64,000 nt of DNA, taken from Kamptonema formosum PCC 6407. GTDB taxonomy: Bacteria; Cyanobacteriota; Cyanobacteriia; Cyanobacteriales; Microcoleaceae. The position numbers and the translations under genes are program-made. The notes under the pieces are model-generated. The model was given only the letters and a program-made list of their open reading frames with translations. It had not been told where the DNA came from and made no database searches. Of this stretch, positions 27,441 to 37,200 are shown one piece after another (the first letter of the stretch is position 1; each line of letters starts with the position of its first letter). The DNA lies in the NCBI RefSeq assembly GCF_000332155.1, contig NZ_KB235904.1:958946-1022945 (forward strand). The letters are read 5' to 3'.

Positions 27441-28120
27441 TACAAGTTTTGAGTTTTGAGTTTTGAGTTTTGAGTTAAATTCATGATTTACAACTCACAA
27501 CTTATCGCCGATCGTTCCCCGAATTGGTGCTTAGCCGCCAGCTCATCCCAGGGATTTTAACATGGCGCTGTCTCGCTCTAGGGGTTGGCCCAGGGTGGTG
27601 AGGTATTGACAGATTAGCATAGTTCAGAAAAATCTAGTCAAATATAGGAGTTATGTATTACTTACATAACGCCGCTTTCCAAGCGCGGTGATTCGATCGC
27701 TAGATGGGGGCCTTACCTAGAGCGTAAGTTGTGGAGATTTGGTTGAATGCGATCGCTCACCAATTTCCCCTATCTAGGATTTATTTGAGTCAAATTTTTA
27801 GCGATCGCTAAATTAGAACAACTCGATCGTAGTGCTTCTCCCGCTCTTGTTCCTGATTAAAACCAACCCAAATTTGTTCGATAAATAATAATTCTAGACG
27901 AAGCTTGACTTTGTTAACATAATCTGAATAACAACTTCAGAACCCCCGCAAATAGGATCTTCACCACCTCAAAAACCTAGACTTTCCGGTGTCTGCACCG
28001 CATTCCCCATTAAATACACTTATTTTACGTAAATTAGTGATATGATGTATTTATACACCTCTCGGTTATCAAATCACAGATAGATAAATACTTTAAAATA
28101 CTTTCTAAAAATCACCGTTT
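27441..28120. other. 750-bp gap between bioY and pstS; no confident gene
   Basis: Contains a GTTTTGA tandem tract (27447-27475), HIP1 sites and AT-rich sequence that should hold the pstS and bioY promoters. A 25-codon ORF on the - strand (27543-27620) begins with ATG but has no ribosome site. No RNA gene was recognised. The Pho box near pstS is listed separately. Confidence 0.5.
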
Positions 28121-28161
28121 CTTAACCTTCTCTTTACTTCTAGGCGATATCCTCTTATGGG
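28121..28161 (+). promoter_or_regulatory. Pho box upstream of pstS
   Basis: Direct 8-bp repeats at 11-bp spacing: CTTAACCT (28121), CTTTACTT (28132) and CTTATGGG (28154), with a degenerate slot at 28143. The first matches the cyanobacterial CTTAACC-type PhoB/SphR box exactly. A TATAAT at 28188-28193 touches the start codon, so the exact transcription start is uncertain. Confidence 0.75.
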
Positions 28162-28194
28162 ATATCCTTTACAAAGGCTCAAGCTTTTATAATC

Positions 28195-29361
28195 ATGCTT
28201 TTTCGCATCAATCTCATCAATCCCAACCGTTTGGGTGCATCAATTTCCGCTTTAGCTTTGACAGTAGGCCTAGCTGCTTGCGGCACCAGCACCAATACTG
28301 CTACAACTGACAGCACCTCTCCGACTGCTGCTCCCGTTGCTGCTTCTACCAACGCTGCTAACACCAAACTCGCTCTCGCTAGCGACGTAAGTTTAACGGG
28401 TGCTGGCGCGTCATTTCCCGCACCGCTTTACCAGCGCTGGTTCCAAGATTTCAACACCGCTAATCCCAAATTACAGATCAACTATCAGTCAGTGGGTAGT
28501 GGCGCAGGCGTAGAGCAGTTTACCAAAGGTACTGTAGACTTTGGAGCTAGCGACACCGCGATGAAGGATGAAGAAATCGCCAAAGTACCAGCAGATAAAG
28601 GCGTACTCTTGCTGCCGATGTCAGCAGGCAGTATCGTAATTGCTTACAACCTGCCAGACGTAGCCGAACTGAAATTGCCTAGAGATGTTTATGTAGATAT
28701 CTTTTTGGGTAAGATTACCAAATGGAACGACCCCAAAATTGCCGCCGCTAACCCTGGTGCTAAGCTCCCAGACCAAAATATCACAGTTGTACACCGTTCT
28801 GACGGCAGCGGTACGACAGACGTATTCACAAAACACCTCAGCGCCATTAGTCCAGAATGGAAAGAAAAAGTAGGGGAAGGCAAGACAGTAGAGTGGCCTT
28901 CTGCTGGTAATGTTGGTGGCAAGGGCAATGAAGGTGTCACTGCTTCTATTCAACAAACCGTTGGCGCGATCGGCTACATTGAATACGGCTATGCCAAGAG
29001 TAACAATGTTAAGTTTGCTGCCTTGCAAAATAAAGCAGGCAACTTTATTGTTTACAACGACGAAGCAGGAGCAAAAACCCTGTCAGCAGTGACACTACCT
29101 GAGAATCTGCGGGCGTTTATTCCCGATCCAGAAGGGGCTGACTCCTATCCTATTGTTAGCTACACTTGGATGCTAATTCCTAAGAAAATTACCGATCCTA
29201 ACAAAGCGAAATCCATAGAAGCCATGATCGAATACGGCTTAAATGAAGGTCAAAAAGTAAGTGCGGAATTAGGCTATGTTCCTCTCCCCCAAAATGTTAG
29301 AGAGAAAGTAGCAGCCGCCGCTGACGGAATTAGTGCCGATTACAAGATCGAAGTCAAATAG
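28195..29361 (+). CDS. pstS: phosphate ABC transporter substrate-binding protein
   Basis: Periplasmic phosphate receptor of 388 residues. A lipoprotein-type signal (about 1-29, ending LAAC with the acylated Cys at about 29) is followed by a Thr/Ser/Ala-rich linker to about 65, then the PstS fold with phosphate-binding motifs TGAGASFPAPLY, QSVGSGAGVEQF, DFGASD and RSDGSGTTDVFT. The full set of ligands appears to be present. First gene of pstSCAB, controlled by the Pho box just upstream. It is separated from pstC by 170 bp of heptad repeats that could form a long hairpin, which may let pstS transcripts exceed those of pstCAB. Confidence 0.97.
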   Translation: MLFRINLINPNRLGASISALALTVGLAACGTSTNTATTDSTSPTAAPVAASTNAANTKLALASDVSLTGAGASFPAPLYQRWFQDFNTANPKLQINYQSVGSGAGVEQFTKGTVDFGASDTAMKDEEIAKVPADKGVLLLPMSAGSIVIAYNLPDVAELKLPRDVYVDIFLGKITKWNDPKIAAANPGAKLPDQNITVVHRSDGSGTTDVFTKHLSAISPEWKEKVGEGKTVEWPSAGNVGGKGNEGVTASIQQTVGAIGYIEYGYAKSNNVKFAALQNKAGNFIVYNDEAGAKTLSAVTLPENLRAFIPDPEGADSYPIVSYTWMLIPKKITDPNKAKSIEAMIEYGLNEGQKVSAELGYVPLPQNVREKVAAAADGISADYKIEVK

Positions 29362-29502
29362 GTAATGGCTAATGGCTAATTGCTAATGGCTAATGACTAA
29401 TGACACAATTAGTAGGTTGCATCAGGGGTTCAATTCCTAACATTCTTGCAATTAGCAATTAGCAATTAGCAATTAGCAATTAGCAATTAGCAATTAGCAA
29501 AT
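29362..29502. repeat. facing heptad-repeat arms between pstS and pstC
   Basis: Left arm 29362-29405: about six units of TAATGGC/TAATTGC/TAATGAC. Right arm 29448-29502: about eight units of GCAATTA, the reverse complement of TAATTGC. The arms can pair over 40 bp or more, with a loop of about 45 bases. Confidence 0.85.
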
Positions 29503-29531
29503 TAAGTCTAAAAAATCATCTTTCTGCTTTT

Positions 29532-30488
29532 ATGATTCAACAAGCTAACAACGGCGGTATAGGCGATCGCTCTCGCTCTCAGGCAGAAAAATCACTGGAT
29601 AACGCCTTTATCTGGCTAACCCGCATCTTGGGAATGGGAATTGCCGTCATCTTGCTAATCATCGCCATCACAGTTGCGATTAGAGCTTTACCCGCGATCG
29701 GGAAATACGGCTTAGGATTTCTGTTTTCCAGTAGCTGGAACCCCGTTAAAGATGAGTATGGGGCGCTACCCATGATTTACGGAACGATCGTCAGCTCTGC
29801 GATCGCGCTATTTTTAGCAGTACCATTAGGTGTAGGAACTGCTATTTTCCTAAGCGAGGATTTTCTGCCCCTCCCAATACGCACAACGCTGGTTTTTTTG
29901 GTAGAGCTTTTAGCCGCTATCCCCAGCGTCGTCTACGGCTTGTGGGGGATTTATGTTTTAATTCCTCTGATTAAGCCTGTAGGACAATTCCTAAATGGCA
30001 GTTTCGGCTGGCTACCATTTTTTAGCACTCCTCCAGTTGGCCCTGGAATGCTACCTGCGGGAATAGTTTTGGCAATTATGACTTTGCCAATTATTACAGC
30101 AATTTCTCGCGATTCTCTAGCTAGCCTTCCTCCTGAATTGCGTCAGGCATCTCTGGGTTTGGGAGCCAGCCGGTGGACTACCATTTTTAGAGTGTTAGTA
30201 CCCGCTGCTTTCTCTGGAATTGTCGGCGGAATTATGCTAGGGCTCGGTCGCGCGATGGGAGAAACAATGGCTGCTACGCTGTTAATTGGAAATTCCAATC
30301 AGTTAAGCCTTTCTCTCCTAGCTCCTGGTAATACTATTGCCTCTTTGCTAGCGAATCAATTTGCTGAAGCCTCTGGCTTGCAAGTAGCAGCTTTAATGTA
30401 CGCAGGGTTAATTCTATTTGCTTTAACGCTGATAGTTAATATCCTTGCTGAGTTGATTGTCTCTCGCGTCAGAGCGAAGTACAACTAG
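29532..30488 (+). CDS. pstC: phosphate ABC transporter permease PstC
   Basis: Inner-membrane permease of 318 residues with about six helices, part of the PstSCAB phosphate importer. The first hydrophobic stretch is ILGMGIAVILLIIAITVAI; the binding-protein-dependent transport (EAA) loop is SLASLPPELRQASLGLGASRWTTIFRVLVP. GRAMGETMAATLLIGN near the end is typical of PstC. Start MIQQANNGG is supported by position after the repeat arm. It overlaps open frame with pstA but the accepted pstA start lies about 30 bp after its stop. Confidence 0.95.
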   Translation: MIQQANNGGIGDRSRSQAEKSLDNAFIWLTRILGMGIAVILLIIAITVAIRALPAIGKYGLGFLFSSSWNPVKDEYGALPMIYGTIVSSAIALFLAVPLGVGTAIFLSEDFLPLPIRTTLVFLVELLAAIPSVVYGLWGIYVLIPLIKPVGQFLNGSFGWLPFFSTPPVGPGMLPAGIVLAIMTLPIITAISRDSLASLPPELRQASLGLGASRWTTIFRVLVPAAFSGIVGGIMLGLGRAMGETMAATLLIGNSNQLSLSLLAPGNTIASLLANQFAEASGLQVAALMYAGLILFALTLIVNILAELIVSRVRAKYN

Positions 30489-30519
30489 AAGTCTGGCAGA
30501 TCCTTTAGATTCTTACTTT

Positions 30520-31413
30520 ATGTCTAGTAGCGTTGAAGATCCCAACTCTTTTGGCTCCGGTTCCTTTAGTTTAAAAAGGTCTCAAAGCAGTCCGCGATCG
30601 ATTTTCAATATTGGCATGACTATCCTGGCAGGAACTTGTCTAATAATTGCGATTTTGCCTTTATTTGCAGTGCTGTTATACGTCGCAGCCAAAGGTGTAA
30701 ATCGCCTAAATTTGGACTTGCTTACTAAACTACCTCCAGCTCCCGGATTGTCTGGAGGCGGCATAGCAAATGCCATTCTCGGAACTTTGATGACTGTAGG
30801 AATTGGGACTTTAATTGCCGTTCCTTTTGGTGTTTTAGCCGCAGTTTATCTATCTGAGTTTAGTAAAGGTCAGTGGGCCCGTTGGATTCGTTTTGCGACT
30901 AACGTTCTTAGTGGCGTTCCTTCAATTATTGCTGGCTTATTTGCTTACGGGTTGCTGGTAGTAACTCTAGGTAATTTCTCGGCACTTGCCGGAGGTGTGG
31001 CCCTAGCAGTGCTGATGTTGCCAACTATAGTACGGACAACTGATGAAGCTTTGCAAATTGTGCCTCAAGATATTAGATGGGCCTCCGTTGGTGTGGGTGC
31101 TTCTAATTACCAAACTGTGTTAAGAGTAGTGCTGCCGGCGGCAATTCCGGCTATTTTAACAGGGGTAACGCTAGCGATTGCTCGTGCTGCTGGGGAAACT
31201 GCGCCTTTAATTTTTACTGCGCTTAATTCGCCTTTTTGGCCGAAGGGGTTATTGGAACCAACTCCATCTCTTTCTGTTTTGGTTTACAACTTTGCAACAG
31301 TTCCTTTTAAAGGACAGCAGGAGTTGGCTTGGGCCGCTTCTTTGATTTTGGTGTTTTTAGTTTTGCTGACAAGTGTGCTATCTCGTTTGGCAACTCGTCA
31401 GAAAGTCTATTAG
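30520..31413 (+). CDS. pstA: phosphate ABC transporter permease PstA
   Basis: Second permease of the phosphate importer, 297 residues from the chosen ATG. Helices begin at GMTILAGTCLIIAILPLFAVLL; the EAA loop is EALQIVPQDIRWASVGVGASNYQTVLRVVLP, and RAAGETAPLIFTAL is the PstA hallmark. The frame is open upstream from TTG 30457, overlapping pstC by 32 bp; I prefer the ATG at 30520 because the extra 21 residues are not family-like. It forms the channel with PstC and is followed by pstB. Confidence 0.95.
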   Translation: MSSSVEDPNSFGSGSFSLKRSQSSPRSIFNIGMTILAGTCLIIAILPLFAVLLYVAAKGVNRLNLDLLTKLPPAPGLSGGGIANAILGTLMTVGIGTLIAVPFGVLAAVYLSEFSKGQWARWIRFATNVLSGVPSIIAGLFAYGLLVVTLGNFSALAGGVALAVLMLPTIVRTTDEALQIVPQDIRWASVGVGASNYQTVLRVVLPAAIPAILTGVTLAIARAAGETAPLIFTALNSPFWPKGLLEPTPSLSVLVYNFATVPFKGQQELAWAASLILVFLVLLTSVLSRLATRQKVY

Positions 31414-31512
31414 GCATCTCTGAATAATGGGTGTGCAATTCAGATCGTATCTAGGTTAAAACTTAATTTCGATCGCTATCTATTGAGTAAAAATTGATTG
31501 GAGAATGCTTTT

Positions 31513-32307
31513 ATGCACTTAGAAAAAGAACCTGAAATTGTTTTACAAACTGACAATATCAATATCTACTACGGTAGTTTTTTAGCCGTTAAAGATGTAT
31601 CTCTTAGTATTGCTAAAAATGAAATTACTGCTTTCATTGGGCCTTCGGGTTGCGGGAAAAGTACGATTCTGCGATGTTTTAACCGCCTCAACGATTTGGT
31701 ATACGGTTTTCGCCTAAAAGGACAAATTTATTACCACAACCAAAATCTCTACGATACCGATATAGATCCCGTAGAAGTGCGCCGTAAAATTGGTATGGTT
31801 TTCCAGAAGCCTAACCCTTTCCCGAAGTCAATTTACGATAATATCGCTTATGGGGCGAGGGTAAATAATTATAAGGGAGATATGGATGAGCTGGTGGAGC
31901 GATCGCTACGTCAAGCTTATTTGTGGGATGAAGTCAAAGATAAGCTTAAACAAAGCGGTTTTTCCCTGTCTGGGGGTCAGCAGCAACGCCTTTGTATCGC
32001 GCGTGCGATCTCGATTAATCCTGATGTAGTGTTAATGGATGAACCCTGTGCTTCTCTTGACCCGATTTCAACTCTCAAAATTGAAGAGTTGATGCGAGAA
32101 CTTAAAGAACAGTACACGATTGTGATTGTTACCCACAATATGCAGCAAGCTTCCAGAGTTTCCGATCTGACTGCATTTTTTAATGCTAAACTCTCCGATG
32201 ATGGCAAGCGTTTTGGCTATCTCGTCGAGTGCGATAAGACTGAAGTTATTTTCCAAAGTCCCAAGGAAGAGGCGACGCTAGAGTATGTAAGCGGGCGCTT
32301 TGGTTAA
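31513..32307 (+). CDS. pstB: phosphate ABC transporter ATPase PstB
   Basis: ATP-binding subunit of 264 residues. Walker A is GPSGCGKST, the signature is [15 protein letters not shown], Walker B is [13 protein letters not shown], and the switch histidine is in VTHNMQQA. PstB-type features include the [14 protein letters not shown]-loop. I start at ATG 31513 because GGAGAA is 7 bp upstream; TTG 31498 is in frame but has no site. It completes pstSCAB; no phoU is present here. Confidence 0.97.
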   Translation: MHLEKEPEIVLQTDNINIYYGSFLAVKDVSLSIAKNEITAFIGPSGCGKSTILRCFNRLNDLVYGFRLKGQIYYHNQNLYDTDIDPVEVRRKIGMVFQKPNPFPKSIYDNIAYGARVNNYKGDMDELVERSLRQAYLWDEVKDKLKQSGFSLSGGQQQRLCIARAISINPDVVLMDEPCASLDPISTLKIEELMRELKEQYTIVIVTHNMQQASRVSDLTAFFNAKLSDDGKRFGYLVECDKTEVIFQSPKEEATLEYVSGRFG

Positions 32308-32423
32308 AGGGCTAATTGCAATAGCTAAAATATCTAGAGAAACCTAGATTATTGAGTAGAGGTTTGTGTTTGAATCGATTGGTAGCTACCCCCTAAACGC
32401 CTTTGTTGAGGTGAACTTAACAA

Positions 32424-32597
32424 AGAAGGGGCTAGGGACTAGGGGCTAGGGGCTAGGGAAGAAGGGGAAGAGGGAAAGAGAGTCAATTGGCTAATGGCTA
32501 ATTACCCATCTCCCCCATCTCCCCCATCTCCCCTATCCTCCCCCATCTCCCCCATCTCCCCCATCTCCCCATCTCCCCCATCCTCCCCATCTACCCA
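32424..32597. repeat. simple-repeat gap after pstB
   Basis: CTAGGGG units of period 8, then one TAATGGC/TAATTAC patch and about ten CCCCATCTC units. Sits between the convergent ends of pstB and the lipoprotein gene. Confidence 0.85.
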
Positions 32598-34148
32598 TCA
32601 CCTCCGAGATTGCGGCCAGGGAATGTTTAAGTCAGTGGCAAGTTCTTCAGAAACTGCGATCGCACCATAGCGATTAAGATGGCTGGGGTCGAAAAAATAG
32701 TCATTTCGCTTAGACCACCGTTGTGAGAAGTCGCGGAAGATAAAGCCTTTTTCCTGTGCGAGGCGCTGCATTCGCTGTCGGAATGCCTGTTCAGCCCTCG
32801 ATCGCACGGAGTCTAAATAGTCGTCTGTTAAGGGTAAATTGACGAATACAAGGGGTATTTTGCGACTTTTGGCAAAATTGGCGATCGCGCTCAACGCTGC
32901 TATCTGCTTGCCATCTAGAGTGAAATTACTATAGTCGCCGTCGTAGTTACCAGCAACAAAAGGGCGATTGTTATAGTACGTTGCTGGGTTGTAACGCGCG
33001 GACAAAGCTAGAAATCCGTTAGAGTCGATCGCATTATCTGACTCACCCAAGAAAGCCTGTGCTAAGGTGCGTTCAGGGGAAAGGAAGTTTTGAGTTTTGT
33101 AGGGGCGGTGCCCCCGTGCCCGCCCTAAGTCTTGAGTTTGGAGTTGAGGAAAAATTCTCACTTGTGAGTTTAATTCTTGTGAATAGCTGACTGTTAAAGC
33201 TTCGCCTGCTGATTTCGTAGAGAATTCCCCTGGTAAGGTAGCATTGCATGGCTGCGGGAATTTATAACACTGGCGGGTATTTTGTGATTGGTTCTCCGAC
33301 AGTTTGGGGCGAATGCCAGCAGCTAACATTTTATTACCTTCAGAGGCAGCGATCGCATTAAACGTTCGATCTATTCGACCACTATTCAAGGCTCGTACAC
33401 CATCTGCCCATAGTATCATTTGTGGCATCTGCTGCGGTGCCAATAGCCTCCGCAGTTGATATTCAACAACTTGTGCAGTCGCGCCGTTGACTCCAAAGTT
33501 AAATACTTTGAGATCGAAATATCCTTGAAAGGCTAAGGATTGTTGTAGCTGTTTGGGATCTATGCCTTGTAAGGCGCGGGAACTACCGACTATGAGAATA
33601 TCTGGCGGCCCAAGGGCGGCGACGTAGGATAGGTAAAGCTGTAATTGTTGGTCGAGGAGCTCGCTGCTAAATGAGGGGGAATTAACCTGCGATCGCAAAG
33701 TTGCGGCTTGCTGCTGCGAATAATTAAGATACCTCATATATTCGACAACTTTTTTCTCCGCAAAGGCACGTCTGGGGTTTCCTGGGGGAACAGCTTGCAT
33801 CCAGGCTACAGCTTGTACCCAATAGCGAGATACTTCGTCCCAGTCTGATTTCGAGCTTGCAGATTGAACTAAGCTAGCAGCTTTGTTGGCAAAATTTACT
33901 GAATGACTAAAGGCATCGCCTTGAACGCAGGAAAGGGAATTTGCTGATTTGTTAGTTTTGTTTAAGTTTTGGGTAAGAACAGATTTAGGGGATTGTCCCT
34001 CGATAGGGGTTGTTGGGGAGGAAAATTTAGCGGCGCTGTTGGGCTGCTCAGTCGGCGTACATCCGACACTTAGCGCTAGCATAGCTAAGGTAGCACAAGC
34101 GCGTCTGAAAAATTTGGCGCTGAGCCTAGCGGTATAGTGGCGGATCAT
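32598..34148 (-). CDS. DUF1574-like lipoprotein with SGNH-type features
   Basis: Exported protein of 516 residues. The N-terminus is a lipoprotein signal (MIRHYTARLSAKFFRRACAT to ALSVGC, Cys near 31). A Ser/Thr/Pro-rich linker and helical region (to about 185) lead to a core with an ILIVGSSRALQGIDP nucleophile-like motif and a terminal DPSHLNRYGA block, the pattern of GDSL/SGNH-fold cyanobacterial DUF1574 proteins. The precise function is unknown; an acyl or sugar esterase or transferase role at the cell envelope is possible. I start at MIRHYTARL (34148); seven extra residues are open upstream. A palindromic repeat encodes residues QTQDLGRARGHRPYKTQNF in its middle. Confidence 0.7.
   Translation of the reverse strand: MIRHYTARLSAKFFRRACATLAMLALSVGCTPTEQPNSAAKFSSPTTPIEGQSPKSVLTQNLNKTNKSANSLSCVQGDAFSHSVNFANKAASLVQSASSKSDWDEVSRYWVQAVAWMQAVPPGNPRRAFAEKKVVEYMRYLNYSQQQAATLRSQVNSPSFSSELLDQQLQLYLSYVAALGPPDILIVGSSRALQGIDPKQLQQSLAFQGYFDLKVFNFGVNGATAQVVEYQLRRLLAPQQMPQMILWADGVRALNSGRIDRTFNAIAASEGNKMLAAGIRPKLSENQSQNTRQCYKFPQPCNATLPGEFSTKSAGEALTVSYSQELNSQVRIFPQLQTQDLGRARGHRPYKTQNFLSPERTLAQAFLGESDNAIDSNGFLALSARYNPATYYNNRPFVAGNYDGDYSNFTLDGKQIAALSAIANFAKSRKIPLVFVNLPLTDDYLDSVRSRAEQAFRQRMQRLAQEKGFIFRDFSQRWSKRNDYFFDPSHLNRYGAIAVSEELATDLNIPWPQSRR
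33080..33145. repeat. intergenic-type repeat inside the DUF1574-like gene
   Basis: A GTAGGGGCGGTGCC...GCCCGCCC palindrome (33099-33126), flanked by TTTTGAG tracts like those at 27447, lies in frame within the coding region and encodes about 20 residues. The same core occurs in the MITE-like element at 14868. Confidence 0.7.
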
Positions 34149-34201
34149 AAACGTTTCGCGTTTCCACAAATGTGACTTAATAATTAATAAACCATAAATT
34201 G

Positions 34202-37200
34202 TTAGCGATTGGGAGCACTAGCAGACTCAATAACGCCTTCAGCTTGATGAACGAGCGATCGCAACTTTTCGAGTATATCCGGCTGCACTTTTTGCCACAA
34301 CCCCCGCTGGTGTGCTTCTAACAACCTTTCTGCCATATCTCGTAATGCCCAAGGATTCTTTTGTTGAATAAATTCTTGTACCTTTGCATCGAATAAGTAA
34401 GCCTCTGCTACTCCTTGATACATAAAATCTTCTACACAGTTTGCTGTCGCACCATAAGCAAATAAATAATCAACTGTGGCAGCCATTTCAAAGGCACCTT
34501 TGTAACCGTGACGCATAACTCCAGCTATCCACTTAGGATTTATAGCACGGGAGCGGTAAACTCGCTCAATTTCATCTCCCAGTTGTCGCACTTTAGGATT
34601 TTCAGGAATGGAATTATCCCCGAAGTAAGTGTTAGGGTTTTCGCCGCGCAATTTGCGGACAGCCGCAGTCATTCCTCCTTGAAATTGGTAATAATCATCG
34701 GAGTCTAGTATATCATGTTCGCGGTTGTCTTGATTGTGCAAAACAATTTGCATTCCACTCAGGCGTTTTTCAAAAGCTTCTGGTGCTGATTCGCCCCAAG
34801 AACCTCTCTCTATCTTCTCTTGGTAAGGGGGGAAGTTAGAAGGTTTATCTTGGTTAGGGGATGAATTAGAAGATATCTCTTGGTTAGTATTTGTGTTAGC
34901 AGCTTTCCCTTGATTAGCATTTATGTTGGCACCTTCTCTTTGACTTAAATTCGTATTAGATGCAGTGTAAGCGTAGCTACTCCAGTTAATATAAGCTTTA
35001 GCCAAGTCTTCGTCATCAGTCCAATTTTGAGACTCAATTAAACCTTGAAGTCCCGCCCCATAAGCACCAGGTTTTGAGCCGAATACGCGATAACTCGAAC
35101 GAATTTCGGCCTGTTGTTGTGTCAAACCATTTGATTGCCAAAACTGAGTTTCTGCTTGAACTTGAAACGCTAAGGGATTTTGTTCTGGTGGTTCCTTTAA
35201 ACTCGCAACTGCTTGTACTGCTGAATCAAATAAATCGATTAAATTAGGAAAAGCATCGCGGAAAAATCCAGAAATTCTTAAAGTCACATCAACGCGAGGT
35301 CTTCCTAATATTGAAACTGGCAAGATTTCAAAATCTATCACTCGCCGCGAGGGGCCATCCCAAATTGGCTGCACCCCTAACAAAGCTAGTGCTTCTGCGA
35401 TGTCATCTCCACCTGTTCGCATTGTAGAAGTTCCCCAAATTGATAACCCTAAAGTTTGAGGATATTCGCCATTTTCTTGAGTGTATCTTTCAATTAAAGA
35501 TTCAGCCGCAAGTTGCCCAATTCTCCAGGCTGTTTCTGTTGGTACGGCGCGAATATCTACGGAGTAAAAATTGCGTCCAGTTGGCAATACATCTGGTCTT
35601 CCTCTGGTAGGTGCTCCCGATGAACCGCTGGGGACATAGCGCCCATTTAGCCCGCGCAATAAGTTAATAATTTCTTGGTTAGTTTGTTGGAGTGCGGGTA
35701 AAAGATAGTTACGAATCCAGTCTAATTCTTGTTGTGTCGCTTTGCCAATATTTGTAACTGTAGATATTGACTTATTAACGCCGATCGCGTTAATATTTTC
35801 TTGGTTGATATGCTGGCAATAATCGTGAATTAAATTATCCACCAATTCAGCCGCTTTTTGTTCCAATATCTCGATCGTATCACCAATACTACGCGGCTGA
35901 TTTTGAGCGAGATTTATCTGTTGAATAGATAAGCTATCGGCTGTCTCAATCAGCACTGACATATCCGCAGTCAAAGGGTCAAAATCCAGTTGTAAATCTT
36001 TAGCTAAGGCGCGAGTTAAGCCTAAGCGGTTGGTTTCGGGGTGACGCGCGATCGCAATTATTAAATCCCGCAGTTGTCGCCCTTCGGGACATTGCCCAAA
36101 AACGTGCAAACCATCTCTAATTTGTGCTTCTTTAAGTTCGCAGAGATAGCCATCTGTGCGACTAAGAAACTCTGCAAATTTTTCATTATCTATTGACTGT
36201 TCATTGACAAATAACAGATCGCGGTGTAAGTTTTCTTTGTTAGCAAGAGTAAGGATGCGATCGCGAATAATTGGCAACCTAGAAGGGTCTAAACTTTGAG
36301 CTTCGTAATATTCATCTATTAACGCTTCTAATTGTTGCAATGGCCCGTAAAGTTCCGCCCGTGTCATCGGCGGGGTGAGGTGGTCAATTATCACAGCTTG
36401 GGAACGACGTTTGGCTTGCGATCCTTCCCCTGGATCGTTAACAATAAATGGATAAAGGTGAGGTAATGGGCCGAGGGCAACTTCTGGATAGCAGTTACTA
36501 GATAAGGCTATACTTTTACCCGGTAGCCATTCTAAATTTCCGTGTTTGCCTACATGAACAATTGCCTGAGTTCCAAAGTTTTCTCGCAACCAATAGTAGT
36601 ATGCTAGATAATTGTGAGTAGGCTCTAAATCAGGGGCGTGATAGTTTAATGTCGGGTCAATTTCATAACCGCGTGCGGGTTGAATTCCGACAAAAATATT
36701 GCCTAGTTGAATACCAGGAATCGGGAAGTGAGAATGATTAGCTTCTAAAGACCATCTCTGACTAATTCCAGCTTGCACTGGTTGAGGTAAAGTGGTAAAG
36801 TATTGTTGATATTCTTCTAAACTCAGATATTGTTGAATCGGTCGCAATTCCCGCCCTTCGGGGTCATTGGTAAACCCAGATGTCAGTAATTTAACTAACT
36901 CATCGCCGCTAGTTGGGATGTTTTCTATTTGATAGCCAGCTTGTTGTAAAGCTTTGATGATTTCTATGCAGCTAGCAGGAGTATCCAAGCCAACGCCATT
37001 CGCTAATCTACCGTCACGAGTGGGATAATTTGCTAATATTAACGCTATGCGTCTGTTAGCGATTGGTGTTTGTCGCAGTCGCACCCAATTAGCGGCTAAA
37101 TCTGCTACAAATTGAATGCGATCGTTTGCAGGTTCATAACCGACAACATCGGTTTCTAATTCGCTATTCCAAGTCTGTACGGCCTTAAAAGAAACTGCCC

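Noticed and set aside
27543-27620. 25-codon ORF on the - strand in the bioY-pstS gap (QYLTTLGQPLERD-like)
   Set aside because: It has an ATG and a protein-like composition but no ribosome site and no recognised family; too short to support from one sequence.
29420-29445. tRNA-like GGGGTTCAATTCC string
   Set aside because: No cloverleaf or acceptor stem can be drawn around it.
29362-29502. Heptad repeat arrays considered as CRISPR
   Set aside because: Period is 7 with no spacers; no cas genes are in the window.
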